From the NCBI GenBank assembly GCA_002441265.1, contig DJVQ01000064.1, positions 30,261 through 77,933 on the forward strand: a stretch of 47,673 nt of DNA. Reading direction: 5' to 3'. The translations under genes were made by a program, and so were the position numbers. How positions within the stretch are numbered: position 1 is the stretch's first letter; the number at the start of each line of letters is the position of its first letter. The stretch is from Syntrophaceae bacterium UBA6252. Lineage in GTDB: Bacteria > Desulfobacterota > Syntrophia > Syntrophales > UBA6807. This document shows, piece after piece, positions 1 to 7,266 of this stretch. The notes under the pieces are model-generated. The model had not been told where the DNA came from, searched no databases, and was given only the letters and a program-made list of their open reading frames with translations.

Positions 1-44
1 TGCCGTTCGAAAAAGTGTTGATTCGTCTTTCTTACTATTTCACC
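1..44 (-). repeat. MITE-like element, end fragment (copy A)
   Basis: Read on the minus strand, this stretch matches the left end of the dispersed element seen intact at 36696-36860: a degenerate GAAATCGTAAAAAGAC-type end, then AATCAACACTTTTTCGAACGGCA-like internal sequence. The rest of the element would lie before base 1. The last codons and the stop (TAG at 35-37) of the short-chain dehydrogenase gene fall inside the repeat end. Confidence 0.7.
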
Positions 45-802
45 GAAAGCCTCAGTGCGCCGTCGAGCCGTATGACGCTGCCGTTCAGCATGGGATTCTC
101 GATGATGTGCCGGACGAGGCCGGCGAATTCCCGCGGCGTCCCTAGACGGGAAGGAAACGGCGTGGCCTTTCCGAGGGCCACACGGACGGGTTCCGGGACC
201 ACCTGGAGCAGCGGCGTGTCGAAGAGCCCCGGCGCGACGGTCATGACCCGGATCCCGTAATCGGCCAGTTCCCGGGCGATGGGAAGGGTCATCCCGACGA
301 TCCCCCCCTTCGCGGCGCTGTAGTCGGCCTGGCCGACCTGCCCTTCGAAGGCGGCGATGGATGCCGTGTTGACGATCACCCCCCTCTCCCCCGATTCGAG
401 GGGCGTGTTGTTCACCATCCGCGCCGCGGCGAGGCGGATGACGTTGAAGGTTCCCACCAGGTTGATCTGGAGGGTCCTGTTGAAGGCCGCAAGGGGCATG
501 GGGCCCTTTTTCGTGAGGACCTTCATGGGAAGCCCGCCTCCCGCGCAGTTCACGACGATCCGTACGGGACCGAGCGAGGAAGCCGCCCGTTCGATCCCTT
601 TCGTCACATCCTCCTCGCTCGTCACATCGGCATGGACGAATATCGCCTCTTTGCCCAGCCGCCGGACCGCTTCCTCTCCCTTTTCGCCGGACACGTCAAA
701 GACGGCGACTTTCGCGCCCCCCTTCACGAGTTCCTCCGCGCATGCTTCCCCGAGACCGGAAGCGCCTCCCGTCACGATCGCAACAGACCCTTCGATGTTC
801 AC
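35..802 (-). CDS. Short-chain dehydrogenase, type-II 3-hydroxyacyl-CoA dehydrogenase-like
   Basis: This is a classical SDR of 255 residues. The N-terminal TGGASGLG motif (residues about 11-18) binds NAD, NCAGG follows the fourth strand, and YSAAK is the catalytic YxxxK with an upstream Ser in the NTASIAAFEGQVGQ block. The blocks AAFEGQVGQ, GGIVGMTLPIAREL and NPMLNGSVIRLDGA closely resemble mitochondrial HSD17B10 (type-II 3-hydroxyacyl-CoA dehydrogenase), which suggests oxidation of (S)-3-hydroxyacyl-CoA in beta-oxidation. The start is a GTG at 802 with a good GGGAGGTG ribosome site. The gene lies 66 nt downstream of a TetR gene, probably in one transcript. Its stop lies in a repeat end (copy A). 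The SDR call is firm; the precise substrate is inferred. Confidence 0.9.
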   Translation of the reverse strand: MNIEGSVAIVTGGASGLGEACAEELVKGGAKVAVFDVSGEKGEEAVRRLGKEAIFVHADVTSEEDVTKGIERAASSLGPVRIVVNCAGGGLPMKVLTKKGPMPLAAFNRTLQINLVGTFNVIRLAAARMVNNTPLESGERGVIVNTASIAAFEGQVGQADYSAAKGGIVGMTLPIARELADYGIRVMTVAPGLFDTPLLQVVPEPVRVALGKATPFPSRLGTPREFAGLVRHIIENPMLNGSVIRLDGALRLSVK

Positions 803-868
803 GCGTCACCTCCCCCTTTTTCGTCCATGCGGCCGGTCACCGGCCGCTCCTTTTCATAACAGGCACCC

Positions 869-1495
869 TCACTTCCCGAGACCCCGCAGAATCAGGCGGA
901 CCGCCGCGTCGAGGGTTGATTTCCTGTAGTCCGACCTTCCCTCGTCCATCCGGTTTTCCTGGTACTGGATGACGCCCATGAAGGCGTTCCAGAAAATCAC
1001 CGCGGTGACCACCGGGTCCATCTCCTTGAAGATGCCCTGGGAGACCCCCTTCACGAGGGTCCGCTCCAGGTGCATCAGATTGGTGCGCATGAGCTTTTTC
1101 AGACAGTCCAGCTTATTTTCCGACAGGAGTTTGGAAAACTCCGAGGCTTTGTACCGGGAAATGAGGCGGTAGGCGTCGGGGGCGTTCAGGTAGAATGCAT
1201 AGGTGGCTTCCACGATCCTCCGGATCGTGACATCGGCGGACTCGGATTCGTTTCCTGCGATTTCCGCGAGGGTTTCCCCGAGGCTGTGAAGGGCCGGTTC
1301 GACGATGCTGAAATACAGGTCTTCCTTGCTCCGGAAATAGAGATAAACGGTGGCCTTGGAGACCTCCGCCAGAGCGGCGATCTCCTCCATGGTCGTTCCA
1401 TCGTATCCTTTCCTGTAGAACACGTCGGCGGCGCTGTCCCGGATGAGGTTCGTCCGGATCTCCCGCTCTCTTCGCTTTCTCTCCGCGATCCCCAT
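869..1495 (-). CDS. TetR/AcrR-family transcriptional regulator
   Basis: The 208-residue protein has a standard TetR helix-turn-helix near residues 25-65 (GYDGTTMEEIAALAEVSKAT, then VYLYFRSKEDLYF). The C-terminal ligand domain is divergent, as usual in this family. It is the first gene of a probable two-gene unit with the downstream 3-hydroxyacyl-CoA dehydrogenase-like SDR. A 27-bp palindrome lies 25 bp upstream of its start, so autoregulation is likely. In anaerobic fatty-acid degraders such regulators often respond to acyl-CoAs, but the ligand here is not visible from sequence. The start is the ATG at 1495, preceded by GGTGGGAC. Confidence 0.92.
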   Translation of the reverse strand: MGIAERKRREREIRTNLIRDSAADVFYRKGYDGTTMEEIAALAEVSKATVYLYFRSKEDLYFSIVEPALHSLGETLAEIAGNESESADVTIRRIVEATYAFYLNAPDAYRLISRYKASEFSKLLSENKLDCLKKLMRTNLMHLERTLVKGVSQGIFKEMDPVVTAVIFWNAFMGVIQYQENRMDEGRSDYRKSTLDAAVRLILRGLGK

Positions 1496-1519
1496 GTCCC
1501 ACCGGCCCGGATTGATTCT

Positions 1520-1546
1520 GACCGTGGTTATTTAATAACCGCGGTC
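1520..1546. promoter_or_regulatory. 27-bp palindromic operator upstream of tetR-SDR
   Basis: The sequence is an inverted repeat with 13-bp arms, 12 of 13 pairs matching, around a single central T; the half-site is GACCGTGGTTATT. It sits 25 bp upstream of the TetR start and has the size and symmetry of TetR-family operators. It probably mediates autorepression of the TetR-SDR unit. Confidence 0.75.
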
Positions 1547-1705
1547 ATTCCCTTATGCACGGGGAACGGGTTTCTGTCAATGGATTTCTGACGAGAGGCG
1601 GTCGGGACGGCGGCGCTTCGGCGATACACCGGCCCTGAAGGGCCGGACTACGGAAACATGGGACTGCCCCGCACCAGGAGGGACCGGTACCGGGGCGGCG
1701 ACCAT

Positions 1706-1729
1706 AAAAAAAGGCCCTCAAGGGCCGGA
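1706..1729 (-). terminator. Intrinsic terminator, second tandem copy
   Basis: Identical hairpin and T7 tail, 82 bp further downstream on the minus strand. It shields the TetR-SDR promoter region from read-through. A third palindrome at 1631-1644 lacks the T tail. Confidence 0.7.
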
Positions 1730-1787
1730 CTAAGGAAACATGGGACTGCCACGCACCGGGAGGGACCGGTGCCGGGGCGGCGACCAT

Positions 1788-1811
1788 AAAAAAAGGCCCT
1801 CAAGGGCCGGG
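1788..1811 (-). terminator. Intrinsic terminator, first copy after the GGDEF gene
   Basis: On the minus strand GGCCCTTGAGGGCC folds into a GC-rich hairpin followed directly by TTTTTTTATGG. It lies about 120 bp past the stop of the diguanylate cyclase gene and is the first of two tandem terminators made by the 82-bp repeat. Confidence 0.75.
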
Positions 1812-1929
1812 GTACGGATCGAATGGGTCTTCTGGGAAAAACGAATGGGATTCTTCCGGGAGCATGCCCTCGATGAAGGCTTCCGAGAACATCATCCTTC
1901 CCGGCAGGGCATCCTTTTTCCGGAGGCCC

Positions 1930-2913
1930 TTACTGCGGCGTATCGGCCCCGTTTCCGGCGACCGGGTCGAGACGGGCGATCCTTCCCTTCTTTTCGCCTT
2001 TCGACTTCAAGAGCAGCATGTCCGCCTTTCTGACGAAATCCTCTCCGCCGCTTTTCCGGGTGTAGGCCGCCACGCCGCAGCTCGCCGAGACGCCGACCAC
2101 CTGGTTTCCCCCGCCGTCGCGGAGCGGAAGGGTATCCAGGGCGGCGTTCATCCTGCGGGCAACGACCTCCGCCATATCGGCGGAGCTTTCGGGAAGAAGG
2201 ATGGCGAACTCGTCGCCGCCGTAACGGAAGGGGATGTCCGACTTCCGGATGACATCCCGGATCAGGTTCCCGAAACGGCGAAGGATCTCGTCCCCCATGT
2301 AGTGGCCGTATGTGTCGTTGTAGAGCTTGAAGTCATTGATATCGATCATGATAATCGCAAGGTCGTGACCGTACCGGTCGGCCCTGCTGACCTCCTCGGC
2401 GAGCCGGAAGTCGAAATAGCGCCGGTTGTACAGGGAGGTGAGCTCGTCGGTGAAGGAAAGCTCGTACAATTTCTCGCTTGTCTGGATCAGCCGGTCGGAA
2501 TACTGAAAAACTTTCCCCATCCTGTCCTCGAGTTCGCCCCGCAGGTGGAGAAAGGCCTTCCGCAGGGCAAGGACCTCGTTCTGCTCCGGCGGATCCTCCG
2601 GCAGACCGGCCGCCGCGGCCGCCCCGGTGGTCCCGTTCCGGACTTCCCTGGCAAGCGCTTCCAGGGAGAGGATCCAGCGGTGCACCAGGAAAAAACCCAG
2701 GAAGGGAAGCCCAAGCATGGCCAGAACGCACAGGGTGAAAATAAACGCAAGGGAATTCACCTGTTCCCCGCTCAGGACGGGAAGAACATGGTTGAAAGTG
2801 AAATAGAGCAGGATGAGGAGTGGAAGAACCGCCGACAGAAAGAAGAATACGACAATGCTTCTTCTTGCCTTTTCCCGGGTGAGGGAGGTCAGAATCTTTA
2901 TCATTGCTGACAT
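1930..2913 (-). CDS. Membrane-anchored diguanylate cyclase (GGDEF)
   Basis: The 327-residue protein has two N-terminal transmembrane helices (about residues 18-40 and 52-78), a short HAMP/coiled-coil-like linker, and a full GGDEF domain from about residue 150. The active-site motif is RYGGDEF. Five residues before it lies RKSD, which fits the RxxD inhibitory site for product feedback. The FTDELTSLYNRRYF and DINDFKLYNDTYGH blocks are intact, so cyclic-di-GMP synthesis is expected. There is no recognisable periplasmic sensor domain, and the loop between the helices is only about 12 residues. The gene is monocistronic, with a candidate promoter upstream and tandem terminators downstream. Confidence 0.93.
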   Translation of the reverse strand: MSAMIKILTSLTREKARRSIVVFFFLSAVLPLLILLYFTFNHVLPVLSGEQVNSLAFIFTLCVLAMLGLPFLGFFLVHRWILSLEALAREVRNGTTGAAAAAGLPEDPPEQNEVLALRKAFLHLRGELEDRMGKVFQYSDRLIQTSEKLYELSFTDELTSLYNRRYFDFRLAEEVSRADRYGHDLAIIMIDINDFKLYNDTYGHYMGDEILRRFGNLIRDVIRKSDIPFRYGGDEFAILLPESSADMAEVVARRMNAALDTLPLRDGGGNQVVGVSASCGVAAYTRKSGGEDFVRKADMLLLKSKGEKKGRIARLDPVAGNGADTPQ

Positions 2914-2960
2914 AGGACGCTTTTCATCATGCGCGATTCCCCCTCCTCCGGGCGGGACCG

Positions 2961-2989
2961 ATGTTACAGGAATTTTCTGTACATTTCAA
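2961..2989 (-). promoter_or_regulatory. Candidate sigma-70-type promoter for the GGDEF gene
   Basis: On the minus strand TTGAAA (2984-2989) is followed after 17 bp by TAACAT (2961-2966). It lies about 50 bp upstream of the diguanylate cyclase start. The -35 box is good and the -10 box matches 4 of 6. Confidence 0.45.
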
Positions 2990-3038
2990 GCGCTTTCGGA
3001 AAAAGGCGATGTGGTTCCCTGCGGCGGCCTTCCGTTCC

Positions 3039-3596
3039 TTATGAAAACGATCTTTCGAAGAGCTCCCGGATCGCCCGCTTCCCGTTCTCCTGAAGAAAGC
3101 GCGTCCCCGTCCCTGTAAAACGAACGCTGTCGATGACCGGTTCATCGTCCTTGCGGCATGCCGCCCAGTCCATGCGGTCCCATCGGAACCAGGCATCCCG
3201 TTTCTGGTCGAACACGTGGAGGGGTTTGTTGCAGAGTTTGCTGAACTCGGCGCCCCATCCGGTGCCGCCCTTGACGGTTCTGTCTTCCAGGATTTCACCG
3301 ATCACGAAAATCTCCCGCCCGTAGTTGACCTGATACCAGATGCTCTGGAGAATCTTCCGGAACGTGGGGTTGTCCGTGTAACGGCGGTTCATCAACCGGG
3401 AGACATACTCCAGGCTGACGTCCCCGTTTTTCAACTCTTCCTCGTTGAGGACCCGGAGCCCTCGCCGGCGGACGATGTTGTGTCCGTCGAACGTGAAATT
3501 CACCTCGTCGATCCCGCACCGTTCCGCGTTCTCGCCGAATTCCGCCTCCGCACCCCCTGCACCGCCGCTTAATAGAATCACATCTTCCTTTCTCAT
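3039..3596 (-). CDS. SLOG-like Rossmann-fold protein of unknown function
   Basis: The 185-residue soluble protein begins with a nucleotide-binding-like segment (VILLSGGAGGAEAEFGENAE). The later GGTGWGAEFSKLCNKPLHVF block, followed by WFRWD, resembles SLOG/YspA-type proteins that bind nucleotide-derived ligands. No catalytic assignment can be made. The start chosen is the ATG at 3596, because GGAAGGA lies 6 nt upstream; an in-frame ATG 18 nt earlier has no ribosome site. The open frame continues upstream to 4136 without coding character. A terminator-like hairpin in the leader suggests attenuation. The gene appears monocistronic. Confidence 0.75.
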   Translation of the reverse strand: MRKEDVILLSGGAGGAEAEFGENAERCGIDEVNFTFDGHNIVRRRGLRVLNEEELKNGDVSLEYVSRLMNRRYTDNPTFRKILQSIWYQVNYGREIFVIGEILEDRTVKGGTGWGAEFSKLCNKPLHVFDQKRDAWFRWDRMDWAACRKDDEPVIDSVRFTGTGTRFLQENGKRAIRELFERSFS

Positions 3597-3649
3597 ACCC
3601 GATCCTTCCTTCATGGATGTCCACGAGGTCCTCGAAAACCGGGAACCTC

Positions 3650-3685
3650 TCAAAAATAAAAACCACAGGCGAAGCGCTGTGGTTT
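3650..3685 (-). terminator. Intrinsic terminator or attenuator in the leader of the SLOG-like gene
   Basis: On the minus strand AAACCACAG / CTGTGGTTT form a 9-bp stem with an 8-nt loop, followed by TTATTTTTG. It lies about 65 nt upstream of the SLOG-like start. No minus-strand gene precedes it for over 1 kb (the next minus-strand gene ends at 4895, beyond a plus-strand gene). It therefore ends either a short leader RNA or an unseen small RNA. Confidence 0.6.
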
Positions 3686-3689
3686 CATC

Positions 3690-3993
3690 ATGGCAAGAAC
3701 CCGCATGCATATCATGAATCATCGAAAATGGAAACGTTTTTTTTCCCCTTCTCCGCCCGGACCGGGCGGACTCCGGAAAATCTTTCCAAGGCGGGCACCG
3801 GATCCCCGGAGAGGGAAAGTTCTGCCCTACATCCGGCGGGACCATGGGAATTTCATGCCTCCCGGCGGAGATCGGGACATTTCGGCGCCGGCGGCCGCAC
3901 CTTCCCCGCCCTCCGCCGAAGATGTGGTAACGATATGTATTTCTTAAATATCCTGGAAGACCGGACGGGTTTTCCCTCGCGAGCGTTGCCCAG
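3690..3993. other. Gene-free divergent spacer
   Basis: This stretch separates the minus-strand attenuator from the plus-strand sigma-54 promoter. Both strands have open frames, but they are Arg/Pro-rich, have no ribosome sites and look non-coding. I see no repeats here. A minus-strand promoter for the SLOG-like leader should lie in this interval but is not obvious. Confidence 0.5.
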
Positions 3994-4009
3994 TGGCATG
4001 CTGATTGCT
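3994..4009 (+). promoter_or_regulatory. Sigma-54 (-24/-12) promoter
   Basis: TGGCATG-N4-TTGCT has the invariant GG and GC exactly 10 bp apart, a near-perfect RpoN promoter. Transcription would start near 4020, about 105 nt upstream of the orphan gene at 4126. Control would therefore need an enhancer-binding protein; none is encoded in the window. Confidence 0.8.
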
Positions 4010-4125
4010 TGATGATGGTATCGGACGCGGGCCGTTCGTGAACGTCGACGTCCCGCAGGGAAGAATCCCCGGGCGGTTCGGCGATGGAACGGCGCCCCGG
4101 GAAAAAAATCCCCAGGAGGCGGGAG

Positions 4126-4842
4126 ATGTCTGTCATTCCCCAGGTACAGGACTCGAGAGTCTTTTCCGTGCTGAAGATCGACGACCGGTGGTACGCATCG
4201 TCCTATTCAGGCGAGTCGATGGCCGAGATCCAGGACGACGGCACCCTCGGTTCGTGGTTCCGGGCCAATGCGAACCTCGACGTTTCAGAACAATACGTCA
4301 ATCAACGGCCGGTCACGAACGACACCGGAACGTCCTCGGGCTGTTCGTCCTCGGCCGTGTACACCGTGACGTACGATCCCGACCTCCATGGGTGGGAGGA
4401 CATCACGAGGGACGAATACGGAAGACTTTCGGGCAGGCACTCCCGCTGCTACGCCTGTTCCTGCCAGTCCACGCCCCAGTGGAGTTCCCTGTCCCTGTGG
4501 ACCGGTTCGGGCGCGGAAGAGGCGGAGGCGGCCGCGGTCGAAGAAACGGCCGCGTCCGAATCGGAGGAGACGCTGTCCTCGGATGCCTGCGCCTGCACCG
4601 GGTCGTGCTCGACGACGGACGACGCCGGAGGGACGGAAGCCTTCGACTCCCAGGAGGAAACCGTCACGGCGAAGGCAAGCGGCTCCACAGCGGAAAGCGA
4701 CGCGGACCTTTCCTATGTGGGGGACGTGATTTCGCGACAGCTCGCGGCGCTCAAGTCGACCGCCGCATACATGCAGGCGGTCCAGAACGCGTCGACGGAC
4801 GTCAATTCGGTGATCGATCTCTTCGACGGCCACACCGCATAA
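4126..4842 (+). CDS. Orphan acidic Ser/Thr/Cys-rich protein under sigma-54 control
   Basis: I do not recognise this 238-residue protein. It has no signal peptide or membrane segment. The N-terminal third is hydrophilic (SVLKIDDRWYASSY). The middle has Cys clusters (SGCSSS, CYACSC, and CACTGSC after a Glu/Ala-rich stretch). The last 45 residues form a helix (YVGDVISRQLAALKSTAAYM, then VNSVIDLF) that loosely recalls C-terminal helices of flagellar rod/hook proteins; I hold that only weakly. The start at 4126 is supported by AGGAGG 6 nt upstream, while the earlier ATG at 4084 has none. The upstream promoter is a strong sigma-54 match. It faces the flavoenzyme gene tail to tail. Confidence 0.75.
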   Translation: MSVIPQVQDSRVFSVLKIDDRWYASSYSGESMAEIQDDGTLGSWFRANANLDVSEQYVNQRPVTNDTGTSSGCSSSAVYTVTYDPDLHGWEDITRDEYGRLSGRHSRCYACSCQSTPQWSSLSLWTGSGAEEAEAAAVEETAASESEETLSSDACACTGSCSTTDDAGGTEAFDSQEETVTAKASGSTAESDADLSYVGDVISRQLAALKSTAAYMQAVQNASTDVNSVIDLFDGHTA

Positions 4843-4845
4843 TTC

Positions 4846-4882
4846 CGGGGCCGGCCCCCGCAGCGGGACCGGCCCGGCCTGC
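4846..4882. terminator. GC-rich hairpin between convergent genes
   Basis: GGGGCCGGCCCCCGC and a following GGGACCGGCCC can form a strong stem just after the stop of the sigma-54 gene and before the converging flavoenzyme stop. There is no T tail on either strand, so terminator function is only a guess. Confidence 0.3.
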
Positions 4883-4894
4883 CCGCCCGCCGGT

Positions 4895-6829
4895 CTACAC
4901 CGACATTCCGGCGTTGAATCCCTCCTCCACGGCATCCCGGATCATGCGGGCCCTGACGCAGTCCCCCACGGAACGGACGTCGGGGGCGCATTCCCCGAAC
5001 ACGCAGGTCTTCTCCGGGTCCGTTCGGAACCCCACCGCAAGGACCACCGTGTCCCCGGCAATGAAATCGGGCCCGCCCTTCCGGAGGACCTTCACGCCCC
5101 TGTCCGTGATCTCTTCCACCCGGACATGCGTTTCCATTCCCACGCCCTCCTTTTTCAACCGTCCGAGGAAAAAGGGCCGGTAGGTGGGAGAAACGTTCTC
5201 CGCCATGCGTTCCAGCATCTCCAGGACCAGGACCGACGTGACGCCTTCCCCGTGTTCGAGGAGAAATTCCGCCGTCTCGAGGCCGACCATGCCGCCTCCC
5301 ACGATGATCACGGCCCCCTTTGCCGCCTTCCGGCCCGTGAGGATATCCTCCGCCTGCACGACATGGGCTCCTCCCACGCCGGGGATTCCGGGAACGATGG
5401 GCTCGGCGCCCGTTGCCACGATCAGGGCGTCGGGGGCCTCCTTTTCGACGGTCCCGGTTCCGAGGGCCTCACCGAGCCGCACCCGGACCCCGGCCTTTTT
5501 CATCCGTGCCGCCATGCTCCGGACAAGAGTCCCGATCTCCCCCTTGAAGGGCGGGATGGCCGCCGTGAGAAGCCTGCCCCCGAGGGCGTTTTCCTTCTCG
5601 AAAAGGGTCACATCGTGGCCCCTTTCCGCCGCAGTGAGGGCCGCCTCCATGCCGCCGGGCCCCCCGCCGGCGACGAACACCTTCTTTTTGCGGGAAGCCG
5701 GCCGCGGTATCGTTTCCGCCTCTCTCCCCGCCCGGGGATTCACCGTACAGAACGTGGCAAAGGATTTCCCCCAGTTCTTGTAGGTGCCCATGATCTCCGC
5801 CAGGCAGTTGGAGCAGGCCAGGCAGGGGACGATTTCATCCGTCCTGCCCTCCCGGGCCTTGTTCGGCAGTTCCGGGTCGGCGAGAAGGGCCCGCGCCATG
5901 CCTGTGAGATCGGCCTTTCCTTCCGCGAGGATCCTCTCAGCCACGAAGGGATCGTTGATCCGGTTGGCTGCGATCACCGGGATGCCGACCTGTTCCCGGA
6001 TCCCCCCGGCGAGATGGGCGAAAGCGCCCTTGGGCAGCGACGGCGCAACCGTGGGAATGGGCGATTCGTGCCAGCCCGTGTACACGTTGATGAAGGAAAC
6101 ACCCGCCTTCTCCAGGGCCTTCGCCACGACTTTCGACTCCGCGAGCGTATGCCCCCCGGGCATCTGTTCCTCGATGTTGAGGCGGCACCCGACGGGAAAG
6201 TCCTTCCCGGCCTCCCGCTGCACCGCTTCGACGATTTCGAGCGCGATCCGCATCCGGTTTTCCAGGCTCCCGCCGTAATCGTCCTCACGCCGGTTGGTGA
6301 TGGGGGAAAGAAAACGGTTGAGGAGGTAGCCCCCGCCGACGAGGATTTCCACCGCGTCGAATCCCCCTTCCCGGGCCCGTCGTGCCGCCCGCCCATACTC
6401 CTTCACGATGAAGCGGATCTCCTCGACCGTGAGGACCCTCGGAACGACCCGCATCATCTGGTTCAGCACCGGCGACGGACCCACCACTTCCGGCACGCCG
6501 TCCCCGAAAATGACATGATAGGAAATGATGAGCTGGGCCGCCGCTTTCGATCCCTCGCCCCGGATCCGCGCCGTCAGCTCCCGCACGGGAGAAATGAAAC
6601 GATCGTCGAAGAGCCCCGGTTCCACGGGAGACCCCGCGCGGATGGGCGAAAAGGGAATGTCGATCAGCCCGGCGCCGCCTTTCGCCCTCTCGGCGAAAAA
6701 GTCGATGAACCGCCGGCCCACCGTTTCATCCGGTTCGGTATAACCCGTGGTCATGGGAAGCATGACGATCCGGTTCGGGACTTCCATCCCCCCGATCCGG
6801 ATCGGCGTGAACAGGTGTCTGAATTCCAT
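4895..6829 (-). CDS. NADH:flavin oxidoreductase, 2,4-dienoyl-CoA reductase / enoate reductase-like
   Basis: The 644-residue protein has the three-part layout of FadH/enoate reductases. A TIM-barrel FMN domain (about residues 1-360, beginning FRHLFTPIRIGGMEVPNRI) is followed by the 4Fe-4S cluster motif CLACSNCLAEI with a further Cys at TFCTVNP. FAD- and NAD-binding Rossmann domains follow (VFVAGGGPGGMEAAL and VIIVGGGMVGLETAEF). The family reduces C=C bonds of enoyl- or dienoyl-CoAs or enoates using NAD(P)H. A role in unsaturated or aromatic acyl-CoA metabolism fits the acyl-CoA genes nearby. The ATG at 6829, with GGGGGCGGAA upstream, starts exactly at the conserved family N-terminus. The upstream region has a palindromic operator. 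Confidence 0.92.
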   Translation of the reverse strand: MEFRHLFTPIRIGGMEVPNRIVMLPMTTGYTEPDETVGRRFIDFFAERAKGGAGLIDIPFSPIRAGSPVEPGLFDDRFISPVRELTARIRGEGSKAAAQLIISYHVIFGDGVPEVVGPSPVLNQMMRVVPRVLTVEEIRFIVKEYGRAARRAREGGFDAVEILVGGGYLLNRFLSPITNRREDDYGGSLENRMRIALEIVEAVQREAGKDFPVGCRLNIEEQMPGGHTLAESKVVAKALEKAGVSFINVYTGWHESPIPTVAPSLPKGAFAHLAGGIREQVGIPVIAANRINDPFVAERILAEGKADLTGMARALLADPELPNKAREGRTDEIVPCLACSNCLAEIMGTYKNWGKSFATFCTVNPRAGREAETIPRPASRKKKVFVAGGGPGGMEAALTAAERGHDVTLFEKENALGGRLLTAAIPPFKGEIGTLVRSMAARMKKAGVRVRLGEALGTGTVEKEAPDALIVATGAEPIVPGIPGVGGAHVVQAEDILTGRKAAKGAVIIVGGGMVGLETAEFLLEHGEGVTSVLVLEMLERMAENVSPTYRPFFLGRLKKEGVGMETHVRVEEITDRGVKVLRKGGPDFIAGDTVVLAVGFRTDPEKTCVFGECAPDVRSVGDCVRARMIRDAVEEGFNAGMSV

Positions 6830-6909
6830 TTTCCGCCCCCTTTTTCGTGATTGTGATAGACCTTCCCCTGTCCCCGTTCGATCCCGGGATGAGCGGGGGA
6901 ACATACGAC

Positions 6910-6943
6910 ATCCTGTTTACAACAGGATCGCGTTTCGCTTCAA
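6910..6943 (-). promoter_or_regulatory. Promoter with overlapping palindromic operator for the dienoyl-CoA reductase-like gene
   Basis: ATCCTGTT-TAC-AACAGGAT (6910-6928 as read on the plus strand) is a perfect 8-bp-arm palindrome with a 3-bp spacer. On the minus strand a TTGAAG box (6938-6943) lies 16 bp upstream of TGTAAA (6916-6921), which the palindrome overlaps. The arrangement, about 80 bp upstream of the start, suggests repression by a dimeric regulator not encoded next to it. Confidence 0.55.
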
Positions 6944-6998
6944 TCCCTTTTCCGACTTTGACGGCTTCCGGGGAAAATCCGTCATGAAACCATGTGGT

Positions 6999-7042
6999 AA
7001 AACAAAACGGGTGCCGCCTCCCGCAAGGAGCGACACCCGTTC
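6999..7042 (-). terminator. Intrinsic terminator of the SBBP surface-protein gene
   Basis: On the minus strand AACGGGTG..CGC..CC pairs with GG..GCG..CACCCGTT around a short loop and is followed by TTGTTTT. It lies about 60 bp past the frame-shifted stop (7099) of the surface-protein gene. That supports the longer, shifted reading frame as the true gene end. Confidence 0.85.
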
Positions 7043-7098
7043 TCTTTCCCGCCGATCCGGTCCCCCCGTTTTCGGGAGGCCCTGCCCACACCGTTTTT

Positions 7099-7266
7099 CT
7101 ACCGGTTTCCCTCCCGCCGCCGCATCCGGAGGACGGAGGCGGCACCGACGAGAACCGTGAGGACGATCATCCCCCACGCGTTCAGGGTCGGGATGGCCTG
7201 CCCCCCTCCCTTTTCACGGACGGTGAAGTTCATCCCGTTCGACACTTCCCGGACTGTCCCGCCGTC
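7099..7266 (-). other. Out-of-frame C-terminal tail with IPTL-CTERM sorting signal
   Basis: If one G is added to the G run at 7266-7272 (minus reading), the surface-protein frame continues past 7230. It reads VSNGMNFTVREKGGG, then IPTLNAWGMIVLTVLVGAA and an RMRRREGNR tail, ending at a TAG at 7099. This is a textbook IPTL-CTERM: a Pro-Thr-Leu..Trp-Gly motif, one membrane helix and a basic end. The VSNG..FTV segment also matches how the preceding IPT repeat ends (VSNGAFFTI). The tail thus belongs to this gene. Confidence 0.85.

Larger units (their letters stand above)
1631..1812. repeat. 82-bp tandem repeat, about 2.2 copies
   Basis: Units start at 1631, 1713 and 1795 (the last truncated after about 17 bp), so the period is exactly 82 bp. 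Each unit begins with a GGCCCT-AAGGGCC palindrome and ends in seven A residues, so each junction carries a terminator in minus orientation. The first two full units differ at only a few positions. This fills most of the gene-free stretch between the TetR operator (1546) and the diguanylate cyclase stop (1930); I see nothing coding there. Confidence 0.9.

Noticed and set aside
1864..2910. Long plus-strand open frame opposite the GGDEF gene
   Set aside because: It is the mirror frame of a clearly real diguanylate cyclase. Long antisense frames are expected at this GC content, and the same applies to many others in the window.
3690..3947. Plus-strand frame of 85 codons downstream of the attenuator hairpin
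   Set aside because: It is Pro/Arg/Ser-rich with no ribosome site and lies upstream of the sigma-54 promoter; it looks non-coding.
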